Shown here piece after piece: positions 24,501 through 34,040 of a DNA stretch of 64,000 nt (position 1 is the stretch's first letter; each line of letters opens with the position of its first letter). The stretch is from Bimastos eiseni. Its lineage: Eukaryota > Annelida > Clitellata > Crassiclitellata > Lumbricidae. The stretch is from positions 28,104,810 to 28,168,809 of the forward strand of contig OY365807.1 of the NCBI GenBank assembly GCA_959347315.1, in the 5' to 3' direction. The notes under the pieces were generated by a model. The model did not search any database. It saw nothing but the letters and a program-made list of their open reading frames with translations, and was not told the DNA's origin. The position numbers were made by a program, and so were the translations under genes.

Positions 24501-27500
24501 ACATCTTCGGCCCTGATTGCCTCGAACTCTTTCGAGACACAGAATCTGCATACGCTGATCAACGAGGTAATTGAATTGACTAGAATTGAATGGATTGGAA
24601 TATAATGGAACATAATGGAATGAATTAGGATGGAATGGAATGGAACAGGAAATATTTATAAAATTATATTGCTATTGCAAAAAGTTAGGTAGGTATTAAC
24701 GTAGGAAGCAAAATTACGTGTCAAGGACTTGTACAGGATTCATCCAACATAGTAGGTTGACTAACATAAGTATTTAACGACGCATCCATAACAGGGATGA
24801 TGGTGAGATGATAAGATTAGCCCAGGCCCATATAATTATAGTCAAGGGGCAAAATCAAGAAGAGACCATCCCTCACGCATGTCCTCATACTGCCTTACGG
24901 GTCTGAACTAACCATCTTTAGTCAAACACGTGCTGTGCAGCTTATACACACCTGAACTTAATTCATATTAGTTAGCTGCCGTTTGACGACAATGTGTGAT
25001 AACAATGATCCTTATCGTCCTCCTCCCTTACCCTCGCTTTGAACGGGCACTGCCAGAGTGACAGCAGTGTTTATGACACATCCGGTATATTTGTGTTATG
25101 CTTCTGAATGTGATAAACTACTTTGTCACATCTGTTCAACTATTTCATGTGTGTTTTCTCCAGCGGCTGATGAAGGAATTGAATCAACAGCCTGCCTCGA
25201 TCCTCTTCAGGGCACCACAGGGTCGAACGATCAGTCAACGACTTCGATGTCACAGGAGGCAAATGCGCTGTCTCCCACGTCGTCGTTCGAACCTCCTCCA
25301 ATTGCCCCACCTCGTCGTAAGAGGTCCAGCATCGTTTTGCCTAATATCTTCGTCTACACAGCCGAAGACTTTACCTCCTACCTGTCGGCCACACCCATCG
25401 CTGCAGGGCAGGTCCTCGATGACAAGACGCACCTTTCACGGTCGCTCAGCTCGGACTCGGAGTTCTCCAGCAGGGAATGCCAACATAGGAATTACGGAAC
25501 GGAAACGACGGACGGCGAGACGGTGGAGGACAGCGACGAGACATCAGTGACCGAGGACGACCTTGACGAAGGACGACGATCGTCCATGCTGTCCGTCGAC
25601 CTGGCCGACGAAGAGGACTCTTCGCTGGCCAGTCCAATCGTTAAGGCCGTAGTCAATATCAAGGAACAACATCGCGGATCTGATGGCACCGCAACACCAG
25701 CAGAGCGTGACCTATCGAAGGTGACCACATGTGAGACCAGAAGCGCAAAGGATCTTGCCGTGACGGATGAAATCAATTCGACGATCTTAAGGAGACTGCC
25801 ACGTGACCGGACATCTGTTGATCGACCTGCATCGAGCATTGGTCTGATGTCCTTCAGTTCGACAGAGGAGTCGACTGCGGGTGATCGAGGCGTCGCAGGA
25901 AGTCGATTGTTCTTCGGCAGTTCGTTCAGTTCTACTGCTGGATCGGACGCTGACCTTTCGACGTTTGCAGAGTCGCTCGACAGTGGAACAGCATTTTCCG
26001 AGTCATTTGAGTTACCAGGCGTCATCCGGAGAAGGAAGCAAATGGAGTTGGAGATTGATATGGGACCGAACTCTTCTGCTATCGCAATGCCTATATGCAT
26101 GAAAGACCATCACGATCGAGAAGTCATGGCGGTCGTTAACAATAGATATAAAGCGCCTAAGCACCAGAGAGTGAGCCAACTAAACGCCAACTGGGACTGC
26201 CAATTACCTGCTGAAGCGACGCCAAGCACAGGCGAGAACGGTACGCAGGCGATCATTGACAGTGCGACTAACTTTTGCCATTCCGGGATTTCGTCTGTGA
26301 CAAACGAGTCTAGTCTAGTGTCTTATCATAGGAACGGACAGGAAACGGACACATCCGGCCAGTCCCATTGCCTGAAGTCCACTCAGATGCCGGACACTTC
26401 TGGTCAGTCTGTGTTGCCTTCAAGGCGGCACTCCATCGGCTGTCGAGATTCAGAGAGCGTCGCAAACCTTTGTGGGAGCCAGACAAGAGAGCGCAGAGGG
26501 ATGACAAATAAGGGCAGCGATGTCTTTCCAAGCATACTGTCGAAGACGTTTAGGTCAAGAGCCGCCAATGGGTACGAGACAAGTGGGTGGGAGTGCAAGT
26601 CCAAATCCGGCGCAAAATCCGAAAACGACGAAGGCAGCAGAATCTACTACCCTGGTAAGAGGCTGACGTCGGACGAACGTATCATTGTGAGTGATATCGA
26701 ATTTAGCGAATCAACTGGAACAACAGACCTCTCCTCCAGACTTCGTCACCACACGATAAAAGGAAACCAACACCCTGGTTCACCTGGAGCTTCTCTGGTA
26801 CCCTCTGCAAGTCAGAGTAAAAGGCAATCGGATGGCTATATAGGAGAACTCAACACCTGCGGAACTGCATCATTGGGGTTGAGTGAGGATGACGAGAAGA
26901 TGAGTTCAAAGGCAAGACGATTGCCATTGAAGCCACCCGATTACGACGAGGCCGTTAAGCAGCTGAAAAGCCAAGTGCGGCAAACAACCCCTATGACATC
27001 ACTAACGAACCAGGAGGAGTCCGCAGCAAATGGTCAGAAGGAGGGTGGGGAACGAACAATGGTTAGGGAAGTGGAGATAGAAGAGACGAAACAATCAGCG
27101 GTAAACTGTTCCACCCGGCAAAGAAAACTAGAATCAGTCGGGGTAGAAGGGGTGGACGCATTCGGTCATGCGCAGTTTACAGCCCGTAGTTGCGGTGACC
27201 TGTCTAAGGGAGCAGAACAGAAGGTAGCAGAGGGCATAAATAAATTCACAAGATCCGAACACGAGTCACGGTTGAAACATGTCAGCTCCCTTGGTGCGCT
27301 CTCTTCAGGAGATTCTCTGAGGAGAAGGTTCTGCATTCCGAGATCGAAGAGATGGAGCATACGAGACAGTAGTAGCAGCAGCAGCTGCAACAGTGACGAA
27401 GAGCTGGCGTTACTACAGCGCCGACAGGAAGACAACATTGGAAAGAACAGGACGAGGCGAAAGAGATATCGGCGTTCGAGAAAGGCCAGAAACTCTGACA

Positions 27501-29353
27501 CACGACTTCAGACGGATCGTGAGAACCGAGTGAACCTCGTTCGCAGTAAGAGTGACTCGAATACGCTCCTCAGAGAACTGATCGTGAGGAAGGAAGACCC
27601 GGAGTTTGTCAGGGAAACATTTAGAAAGGAAATATCCAGAAAGCAGGCTGCCGTTCAGCAGAGGACTTCTTCGAAAGACGTCTCTCAGGATCGTCAAGAG
27701 GGAAAAGAAAATCTGAACATTGGAGTAATTCGAGTAAAAAATCTGGAAGTTGACGATCGCACTGGCTCTGAATTGCCTTCGAAGACACTGGAAGGCAATC
27801 GGAAATCAGTTGCACTCAAAGATCGGGATTGGCATAAGGATTTAGTGCGTGAAGTGGAATCTACTCAGAAATCACATTCCCCACTTCATGTTAATTCAGG
27901 AACATCCATATCTGGGTCAGAGGGCAAAAAATGGCAAAGGAAAACTAAAGATTCACATAGCTCCTCCGATGACAAATTCAAGAATTCGAAATACATGGGT
28001 TCGTCTATTTCCACCGTTCCAGGGATATCCAAATGTATCTCTAGAACACCTATAGGGAAGCTGGTTTATAATTCCTCCAGCGACTCGACCAAGTATTCTA
28101 CTGACGACGCAACGCACACCTGTGAACGAGTGCGTGGAAAATCTCCAGATGGTAGTGGTAAACTGGATGGTGAAGCAACTGTGAGCTGTGATGGTAGCGG
28201 TGGAGATGTTAGCGGAGGTTCAATAACGAGCCTGCTTGAACTTCGCGCCAACCAGTTAAGGCAATCTTGCAGAGATTTTCAGAAGGATTCCGATCGATCT
28301 AAAGAGATTTTCGCCATGAAGTGCACACCAAGAAATGACAAATCTAATACGGTCTGGGCGCCAGAAAGTCTTCTGGGAGATCAGAAACTCAGCCAAAGAA
28401 GAAATACTGTTTGCTCAAGTGTAGAACATGATAATGCGCGAGATCGTTTCAAAGAAAAAGCTGATATTCACTCCTCGCCAACAATCACTGCACAGCCCGT
28501 TATCAAGATCACTGAAGACGAGGCCCATAGTATATCAAAAATTGCTTCTAGCGATAACTGCAAATCTTCCACATCAGAGTTTGTGCGAATATCCGTGAAA
28601 GACATTGTGGCGATGAAAAACAGTTCAAGTGGATTAGCCAATGATAAAAACGATTCCCCAAAGCCACCAATGCTCTCGGGAACCAAGAAGCTCGATGGGC
28701 GAACGGAAGCCTGGAGACCAGAGACAGGGAGATCGGTGGAAAGAAGAGCATCTCACGTCACTCTTCAAGTCAAGCCGGAAGCGGAATTTTCGCTGACGCC
28801 AGAACTCGTTCGGAAGATTCCACCGAAGACGGAACAGAAGCCAAGAGTTTCCCTTGTAGCTTCAATGTCCAGAAAGAATCCCTCCTCGGAGACTGTTAAA
28901 TTGCCGCCACCTGTGTGCGCAAGAAGCCACTCTGTTAGATCTTTGAACGCCAAGGAAAGCGAGGTCGAGCAGAAGAGGATGACTGAGACGACAGCGCCGA
29001 AGCAGAGCCAGATCACAGCTGCTAATGCCTCTTCCCAAATGCAGAAACAGACCGTGGTGTCGAAATCATCGCCTTATCAAGCGACACTGGCCTCTGCGTC
29101 ATCTGCCGAATCATCGCACGATTCTTCAAGCAACATTGTCTTGAACACAGACCCTGGAAAGGTCTTACACGCCGAAGTGTGTGATAACGAAAAGGTAGAA
29201 AAGATGATAGACTGCGGAGAACAAACCGCGGCACAGACCGTCGTCCCTCAATCCCAGGCATCAGATTCAGCGACAGACAAGTCAATGAAGCCGGAAATGC
29301 CGTGGAGCGTAGCGAATCTACGGAACAGATACGGAAATCAGAATCCTCAGTGA
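15207..29353 (+). CDS. ARHGAP20: Rho GTPase-activating protein, ARHGAP20-like (six-exon model)
   Basis: RhoGAP proteins bind GTP-loaded Rho-family GTPases and supply an arginine that speeds GTP hydrolysis, switching off actin and adhesion signalling. The model joins 15207-15308, 15655-15888, 16477-16632, 18606-18715, 24274-24566 and 25164-29353. All junctions keep frame, giving 5,085 nt and about 1,694 residues. The RhoGAP domain spans about residues 88-285, followed by a roughly 1,395-residue Ser-rich tail. The block 'MTSGNLAVCLGPSLLW' and the spacing of the GAP helices fit the ARHGAP20/TAGAP group best. Human ARHGAP20 carries PH and RA domains before the GAP domain; neither was found here. 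The model is therefore either 5'-incomplete or a shorter form starting at 15207. Introns are 346, 588, 1973, 5558 and 597 bp. The subfamily is inference; the RhoGAP identity is firm. Confidence 0.85.
15309..15654 (+). other. Intron 1
   Basis: A 346-bp intron (gtaggt...cgcaag). It has no embedded repeat that I recognise. Confidence 0.45.
15655..15888 (+). CDS. ARHGAP20: ARHGAP20-like exon 2 (basic linker and start of RhoGAP)
   Basis: Its 78 codons encode a Ser/Pro/Lys-rich linker and then a very basic run (FRVKLNLFHKRRKASS). The beginning of the GAP domain follows, LFGRSLAKICKRRPDGALPRPLM, broken by the donor ATG|gtcagt. 'LFGxxLxxIC...LPxPL' is the usual first helix and loop of ARHGAP20-type RhoGAP domains. 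The acceptor is a less common AAG (tatcgcaag|GTC), chosen because it is the only one that keeps phase with exon 1. A stronger-looking CAG 12 bases downstream would break that phase unless exon 1 is wrong. Confidence 0.8.
15889..16476 (+). other. Intron 2, with AT-only palindromic tract
   Basis: A 588-bp intron (gtcagt...ttgtag). At about 16357-16421 it holds an AT-only stretch of alternating ATATAT and AATATATT words that can fold on itself. Confidence 0.75.
16477..16632 (+). CDS. ARHGAP20: ARHGAP20-like exon 3 (arginine finger)
   Basis: Acceptor ttgttgtag|GAG and donor GCG|gtatgc bound 52 codons in phase 0. The sequence ELLRIVYVIGPTTEGIFRR places the catalytic arginine finger at the first R of GIFRR (about residue 130). 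'CANKSTCRSIRRQLDAG' then matches the helix that follows it in this family. The exon ends HIASSLLA. The last codon, alanine 164, falls where most RhoGAPs have a conserved lysine (L-K-x-F-L-R). Confidence 0.92.
17431..17476. repeat. (AGT)n microsatellite in intron 3
   Basis: About 13 AGT units followed by AGC units. They lie inside the 1,973-bp intron 3 (16633-18605). Confidence 0.95.
17800..18036 (+). pseudogene. LINE C-terminal relic in intron 3
   Basis: The frame containing 17854 reads CALYIATPRLWNVLLHEFRT, then FSINSQSLLF, and reaches a stop at 18034-18036. 'xATPRLWNxL...R' followed by 'SxxxLLF' is the typical C-terminal end of CR1/L2-type reverse transcriptases. It is in the same orientation as the host gene. 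The sequence that follows is shared with 3810-4010. Confidence 0.65.
18085..18312 (+). mobile_element. tRNA-derived SINE in intron 3
   Basis: An A-box-like 'cgatcggttagagcgg' (about 18101) and a B-box 'gggttcgagcc' (18151-18161) lie about 45 bp apart, as in RNA polymerase III promoters. The tail contains 'gggatcttgagcaaggcctttgctcac', a motif often seen just after the tRNA-like head of animal SINEs. The tRNA part does not fold into a good cloverleaf, so it is a SINE rather than a tRNA gene. Confidence 0.7.
18606..18715 (+). CDS. ARHGAP20: ARHGAP20-like exon 4 (RhoGAP middle)
   Basis: Acceptor ttttttgtacag|GAG and a strong donor CA|gtgagt bound 110 nt ending in phase 2. The product reads ELLRKLPDCLLRCRMYDQWL, then an acidic SDDEDRISSLR. 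'FLRxLPxxLL...LYDxW' is the hallmark core helix of RhoGAP domains. The conserved arginine of that helix is kept (about residue 168). Confidence 0.92.
19173..19672. repeat. Composite AGT / AGC / GGAGCA / GGAGGAGGTGGA satellite in intron 4
   Basis: Sub-arrays follow in order. (AGT/AGC)n runs to about 19280 and an AGC block to about 19300. A 6-bp GGAGCA block reaches about 19335. A long 12-bp GGAGGAGGTGGA array extends to about 19590, then a 9-bp GAAGGTGGA block, then AGT again. Period-3 structure makes every frame open and creates spurious poly-Gly, poly-Pro, Glu/Val and Leu/His frames on both strands. None is a gene. The + strand purine bias could favour triplex or G-rich structures. Confidence 0.95.
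20511..20783. mobile_element. Tc1/mariner-type MITE in intron 4
   Basis: The left end CACTGGTGGAAAAATAATTA continues to TTGCATCACC. The right end is its inverse with a 1-2 base difference (GGTGATGCAAGAATTATTTT...ACCACTG). TA dinucleotides flank both ends (20509-20510 and 20784-20785). The 273-bp body is AT-rich and non-coding. CAGTGGTG ends plus TA duplications are typical of Tc1/mariner non-autonomous elements. Confidence 0.9.
20821..21081. repeat. 20-bp tandem array with 40-bp higher-order period, intron 4
   Basis: The array has about 12-13 copies of TGTAGTCAATTGAGTAGAT plus one variable base. That base alternates C/G in the central eight copies, so the true repeating unit there is a 40-bp dimer. 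Copies at the right edge are diverged. Each unit carries a CAATTG palindrome. Confidence 0.95.
21499..21545. repeat. (TA)n microsatellite
   Basis: About 23 uninterrupted TA units in intron 4. Confidence 0.95.
21546..23400. other. Intron 4 interior, nothing recognised
   Basis: Some open frames occur here (for example Arg-rich at 22123-22300). They have no splice context or recognised similarity. Confidence 0.4.
23401..23701. repeat. 37-bp tandem array in intron 4
   Basis: Eight copies start at 23413, 23450, 23487, 23524, 23561, 23598, 23635 and 23672, exactly 37 bp apart. The core is GCATTTACTATTGGGCTTCT, then a variable 3-base word, then 'tctttagttacgga'. The last four copies alternate between two versions (ggacag...ctgtct and gaacag...ctctct), indicating a 74-bp dimer expansion. 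Confidence 0.95.
24025..24091. repeat. ATATGCATATATA simple repeat
   Basis: An AT-rich run of ATATGCATATAT words ends intron 4 about 180 bp before exon 5. Confidence 0.85.
24274..24566 (+). CDS. ARHGAP20: ARHGAP20-like exon 5 (RhoGAP C-terminal half)
   Basis: The acceptor tgttgttctag|G completes the split CAG codon (CA|G). The donor GAG|gtaatt leaves phase 1. The product begins QLVRGLPACNLLLLRHLI, continues to MTSGNLAVCLGPSLLW (the conserved 'NLAxxxxPxLL' block), and closes with VKALIDYASDIFG. The asparagine found in GPNLL of many active RhoGAPs is serine here (GPSLLW). To my recollection this change is also found in vertebrate ARHGAP20. Confidence 0.92.
24567..25163 (+). other. Intron 5, with TGGAA-like repeat and a diverged dispersed element
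   Basis: TGGAATGGAA-like words occupy about 24580-24650. At about 24972-25070 a diverged match to the ~120-bp dispersed family appears ('ttgacgacaatgtgtgataa', 'gggcactgcc'). Confidence 0.6.
25164..29353 (+). CDS. ARHGAP20: ARHGAP20-like exon 6 (giant terminal exon, disordered tail)
   Basis: The acceptor gtgttttctccag|CG completes the split codon from exon 5 (G|CG, Ala). The frame then runs 4,190 nt without a stop to TGA at 29351. It codes for about 1,395 residues rich in Ser, Lys, Glu, Asp and Thr, with no folded domain visible. Motifs include PPPIAPPRRKR (about residues 342-352, an SH3-type ligand), RRLPLKPPDYDEA (PPxY at about 889-892, a WW-domain ligand), a Ser run near 1034-1040 and a basic cluster TRRKRYRRSRKAR near 1060 resembling a nuclear localisation signal. 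The C-terminus is MPWSVANLRNRYG. Human ARHGAP20 also has a long tail after the GAP domain, but this one is clearly longer. Confidence 0.9.
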
Positions 29354-30137
29354 TAATAATGATATTCCATCTGTGAAGGAATTCAAATTAGACATACCTC
29401 TCCGTTGACCACGCCTTCGTCTTATTCAATGTTTGTAAGTGTATGTGTATCTCTCAGCCTATGTTTATGTATTCTTCCGATACACTTGCGCGTCTGTCTG
29501 TTTACATATCTGTCTGATATTGCTTCACTTCATACTCAAGGCGTGTTGAGGTTGTCGAAGCTTCTAGTGGAGCATTATCTTTTACTGCATGAGGAGCCAT
29601 ATTCGATTTTAGCTAAATATTTGCTGCAGATTATGCTTGCGTCTTGTAAATTGATTTAAAGAACCTGTTGATTGTCGCGCTTGTGTTTATTGCTTTACAA
29701 TTTCGAAACAGTGCAAGACGTGAGAGCCCAGCAGTCGGCTACAACTGAACACTTATATTCATATCTTTAGCGTAATAATAAGTTGCTGAAGACATATAGC
29801 CATATATTAATTTGTTACTAAGACAATTATTTTGGTTGTGACGAACAACGTCATCGGCAATTCGACTGCCACTGCTTCTGCTGCATTGTGATGTCGCTGC
29901 CGCAGTCGCTTATGAAGAGGCTGTTGCTGTTGCTGCTGCTACTGCAGGGGATAATCTAAAATATGAATCTTCACGATCTGCAACGTGCTGACCAATTGTC
30001 TCTATTACTTCATATTCATAGGCGACAATCAGTCTCTTAAGTTGTTTGATTCAGATTTTGTGCTGGTTATTTTATTTTGTTTGTTTGCGACTAACGTGAG
30101 GACTCTAATCGCAGAATATTTTATTTTATAATAAAAT
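29354..30137 (+). other. Probable 3' UTR of the RhoGAP gene
   Basis: This follows the TGA stop. It contains no conserved reading frame, and a candidate AATAAA polyadenylation signal lies at 30132-30137. The true end of transcription cannot be fixed from sequence alone. Confidence 0.4.
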
Positions 30138-31419
30138 ATCGTTTGTTCGATATCGATTGCGCTTTAATTGCATATAATTCATTACTATGATGACCAGAAA
30201 GTTAAAAAGTTTGGAATTGGCTTAGACTAGTTGCAAAGCTACATTCAAATGTGGGCTTGCAGATTTATTTTGTATTTGGCAGTGTTAGAGTTCTAGAAAA
30301 GGGACCCATGACCTTTCAACCATTTAATTTATCTTTTCAGTGTAAATGACATTGTCCTTGCCTACGGTGCCTGTCATAAATTATTGCATAAACGAAACTT
30401 TTTTTTACATCTAATGAAAGCATTACTGCGCAAAACTTAACGATAAGGCAACGAAAAGCGTTATTCGCAAGTGTTGATTGTTTGTGGCTTCGCATATAAC
30501 ATTTTCAACAACCATGACATAATAATTATATATATCGTATCAATGCAAAATTATAAACAGAATGGGCTTCAAGTCCTATAAATTGCATGATTTGACAGCA
30601 TAGCCATGAAGTTGCATGTGGGAATCACACACAGTCCCGAGCCGATCACTTCTGTTTGTTTATCCTTCAGAAATACTTGGCGAGAACTATACCAGACCAG
30701 ATACATTCATAGACATTTACAAACGTTGATACATAATCTAACTAAATATAGACCTGCTTGCATAAAAACATTATACGTAAATGTACGAATGCGTAATTAT
30801 CTCTATACCAGGCTTTGTTTTTTGGTTCGTCGGGAGATTTTCTGAGTCCGCAATCCATGGAGTTAGAACCATTCAAAGCGTCCGTCTTTGTCTTAGTCTT
30901 GTGTCCTGTTTTGGCAAACAATGTATGACTGGTAACCCTAGTTAAGTGCAATAACAGATTCCCTCGAGAATCAACATCTTGCTCAAACGCTGCTCTCCTC
31001 ATCTGACCATCGAGCAGAATCTGTCCTCTAGTTCTCGAGCAACATTCAACTGAAATCAGTCAACCAACTTCGATTAGCCCTCACGTCAACTCTCTTTATC
31101 TCACTCTTACCTATAAGTGTTGTTTCTCGAACGTTCTCCGTGGTTTGTTTGATGTTCTGAAATTCACTGTTCAGATTTGTGCTTTCTTATGAGTTCATGT
31201 CATTCACAGTAAACTTGAAACTCGCATGTTTGACCCCGCTCACCCTCCGTAACAAACCTTCTGGTCTCGTCGCACGTCGAATTGAGTAATATCCATTACT
31301 GCGAATTCACTTGAATTCACCATCGATGGCTGCCTTATGTATTACGTCAAATGCGCTATAGCAGTTATTAGATAGTAGTTAATTTTTTTCGAAATAATTA
31401 GATTAGATCTTCTTAATCG
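30138..31419. other. Intergenic DNA, nothing recognised
   Basis: No supported gene, RNA or repeat was found. Confidence 0.4.
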
Positions 31420-32770
31420 CCTGATCCCTCATTCTCCTTATTTCCTTTAGCTTTACATCATAGTTCCAATGTTTATTTGCATATTTTATCCTTCTGTTTA
31501 CCCTTGCTCTTCACGACTCTCTTCTTCTTCCCTCTCTCCTCTTCCGAATTTGACCTCTTTTTGTCTCTGTTACTTTTTCTGAAGCCTTCTGTTTTTCGTC
31601 ATCTGTCAATTGATCCTTCTTCTCTTCCTCCTTAAAAAACTCTTATCTGGCATCATCTCCGTATTTATCCTACTTGCGTCTTCTTCCTGCTTAATCTTTG
31701 GCTCCTCTTCTGTTTTATCTTAATCCTACTTATCTCCCTCCTCTTCCTCCTCTTCCTCCTGCTTTAAAAACTTAGTATTCTTCTTTGCTTACTTCATGTT
31801 TGCTCTGGATATTCTTACTCGTTCGCTTCTTGCTTTTTCTCCTCATTTTCCTTTTTCTCTTATCATCCTCGTCTCTCTCTTCTATTTTTCCGCGCCAATG
31901 CTCTCCTCTTCCTCCTTATTCTCCTCCTCGTTCTCCTTTTATCTAATCCATCTTTTTATCCTCTTCATTCTCCAATTCTCCTTCTTTACCTTGTGCTTCC
32001 TCCTCTTTCACTTCCGTCTCTTCTTCCTCCTACTTATCTCTATATCTTCTTTCTACTTCTTTTCGCCTCACTCCTAGTCTCTCTACTGTCTCTCTCTTCC
32101 TTTTGTTCTACCTCCTCCATCTACTCCCGTCTTCTTCATTGTCCTCCTCTTTCTACTCCGCTGGCGCCGCTGCTGGGACGAAGTCGGATTACCGGCGTCT
32201 GTGTCTTGAGAAACCCTGATACATGATTCAGCTGTTGCGGGCTGTGGTCAATGTACGCAGAGTCTGACGCATTTGACGCAGAGCCTACAGCAGCAGCATC
32301 AACATCAGCAGCAGCATCCGTGCCATCACCCGTGCCGTTGTCAAGATCTGGCGGCAACAGATGCGGGTCGGATGACGAGTAAACGACTCAGCCGCGATAT
32401 CATCATGCGAAGGTTTTAATTAGAAATCGTCTTCGTCTGCCCTCTTCGAACTTCTTCCCTTCGTTTCTCATCTCCCCCGTTCATTCTCACTGGCTTTGCA
32501 CCTTTTCCCCTCTTTCCCTTTCATTATCGCTTGCCCTGTTCCATTCCCTTTCTTCCCCTTTTGTTATCTCTTGCTTTGCCCATTATCTCCTCTTCACGGA
32601 TCATTCTCTATTGACCGTCCTCTTTCCTTCTCTTCCTCGTTCATTTATCTCTTGATTTCCCTTTCCCTCCTCTTCCCCGTTCATATATCTCGTGCCCTTC
32701 CTTTCTCCTCCTTTTCCTGTATCGATCGGACGTTTATCATCCTGATTGTGCCGACGACGTAATTACGACA
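31420..32770. repeat. Long pyrimidine-rich (CTT/CTC) tract
   Basis: The + strand is overwhelmingly C and T, made of cctcttcctcctc, ttctccttt and related words. It is interrupted only by a GC-rich, balanced block at about 32160-32400. The bias leaves open frames full of Phe, Ser and Leu that are not genes. Confidence 0.8.
32190..32393 (-). other. GC-rich open frame within the pyrimidine tract, possible exon or gene relic
   Basis: The minus-strand frame reads VVYSSSDPHLLPPDLDNG, then an Ala/Asp-rich stretch, then HVSGFLKTQTPVIRLRP. Composition and codon usage differ sharply from the flanking CT-rich DNA. A GTAATC donor-like site follows TQTP, but no good acceptor precedes the frame. No family was recognised. 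Confidence 0.2.
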
Positions 32771-33429
32771 TAGATTGACACCAATAACGGTAAATGTGGC
32801 TTTGCGTTTGGACTGAGTTTCATCGTTCGTTCACTCATTTATCATTTTTATCTCGACATCGTCTTCATTGTCATTTTTCTCGTTACCATAATTAGTAATT
32901 ATATAAGTAAGTCGACAGCTAATCAGTAAGCAGATGCATATAGACCTACTAAATAATACGACATCATAATTTAATGTGATCTAAATCTTCGAAAATTTTT
33001 CGGCGCCCACAGAAGCCACACTAGGGATACCACAATATTTTCCGGGGGTTATACCAAAGGAAGTCCACAAAAGCCAAGCTTCTCGTGTCGTTCCGAAGCC
33101 AGGTCAAAATCAGGGAAGGTCCTACTGAGGAGAAGACATTGTGTTATGGTGGTAGTCGGTGACAACGGTTGTCTTGTGGCGGCGCAAGCGACACAAGTGA
33201 ATACGTGACTATACAGTAAATGATGCATCGACTGAGCATGTTAGCAACTAGGCGAGAAAGAGTTGTTCAAGATCCCGACTCCCAATACAATGAACACATC
33301 GGGAAGATTCATACTCATACTCTCCGTGTTGCTAGAGGAGAGCTTAACGAATCGGATACTGTGCCTCAACATAGTAACCTATCTTCAGTGATTCCTATTT
33401 CTTTGTTGCTTTTGAATCTCTTGAATGCC

Positions 33430-33600
33430 GTTTTTTTATCTGGAAACGTTCTGGGGGAGAGGGTGTCACTAATTTGTGACTATGCGTGACGAGGAGGAGG
33501 ATCGACGAAACGTGACGTCACATCATCACATTATAATGCGTAATGTTATTAAAAACTTACACGCAATTTAATACATTCCGCTGAAACTTAACCACTTTCT
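33430..33600 (+). mobile_element. Fragment of the inverted-repeat element family seen at 58086-58909
   Basis: The stretch from 'gcgtgacgaggaggaggatcg' onward aligns with 58140-58260 through 'gacg...acatcatcacatta', 'taatg...attaaaaactt' and 'caatttaa'. The flanking terminal repeats are not preserved. Confidence 0.55.
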
Positions 33601-33613
33601 GTTTACGATTGTC

Positions 33614-33850
33614 ATAATGATACTCCTTCGTCGCCTTGAACTCTATCTTAGCCTTCCTGGACCCCTTGTCAACTGGTTTGCATCTTATCTGTACCCTCCA
33701 ACTCAATCAGTACGCAACGATCAACTCGCTTCAATGCCAACTGCTTTTAACTTTGGGGTTCTGCAGGGTTCTTGACTGGCCCCACTTTTGCTTACCCAAC
33801 GTAAGACTCCACACTTGCTGTTTATAACATGTATAGTCAACAAAATTAAT
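33614..33850 (+). pseudogene. LINE reverse-transcriptase relic (palm)
   Basis: From 33617 the frame reads LLRRLELYLSLPGPLVNWFA, then SYL, TQSV, and FNFGVLQGS followed by a stop and LAPLL. The order 'LxxWFxSYLxxRTQ ... GVPQGSVLGPLLF' is the classic non-LTR reverse-transcriptase motif B region. The in-frame TGA replaces the valine codon of GSVLGP, so the copy is dead. Confidence 0.8.
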
Positions 33851-33944
33851 CAGACTTGAAAGCAACCAATACTGTTTGATACTTTTTCACATATGCAGAA
33901 TTTGTGATGCATCAATGATCTGGGTAGGGATGCACCTACATTTA

Positions 33945-34040
33945 TGTATTCATTCATTGCAGAGATTTATATAGCGCCCCTTCAAGGCTACTACTCAGGA
34001 GCGCTCCCGACTCCAGCACGTTTAAAAAGAACCGTGCACC
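33945..34040 (-). repeat. LINE 3' tail (minus orientation)
   Basis: On the + strand 'gagatttatatagcgcccc' is followed by 'ggagcgctccc'. Reversed, this is the 'gcgct...ggggcgctatataaat' tail that recurs next to LINE C-termini in this window. Confidence 0.5.

Noticed and set aside
25250..29285. Many open frames on the minus strand and in other + frames across exon 6
   Set aside because: Shadows of the single long coding frame, which has correct splice phase and recognisable motifs.
31796..32077. Phe/Ser/Leu-rich frame resembling a membrane protein
   Set aside because: Composition follows directly from the CTT/CTC tract. It has no codon-position bias.
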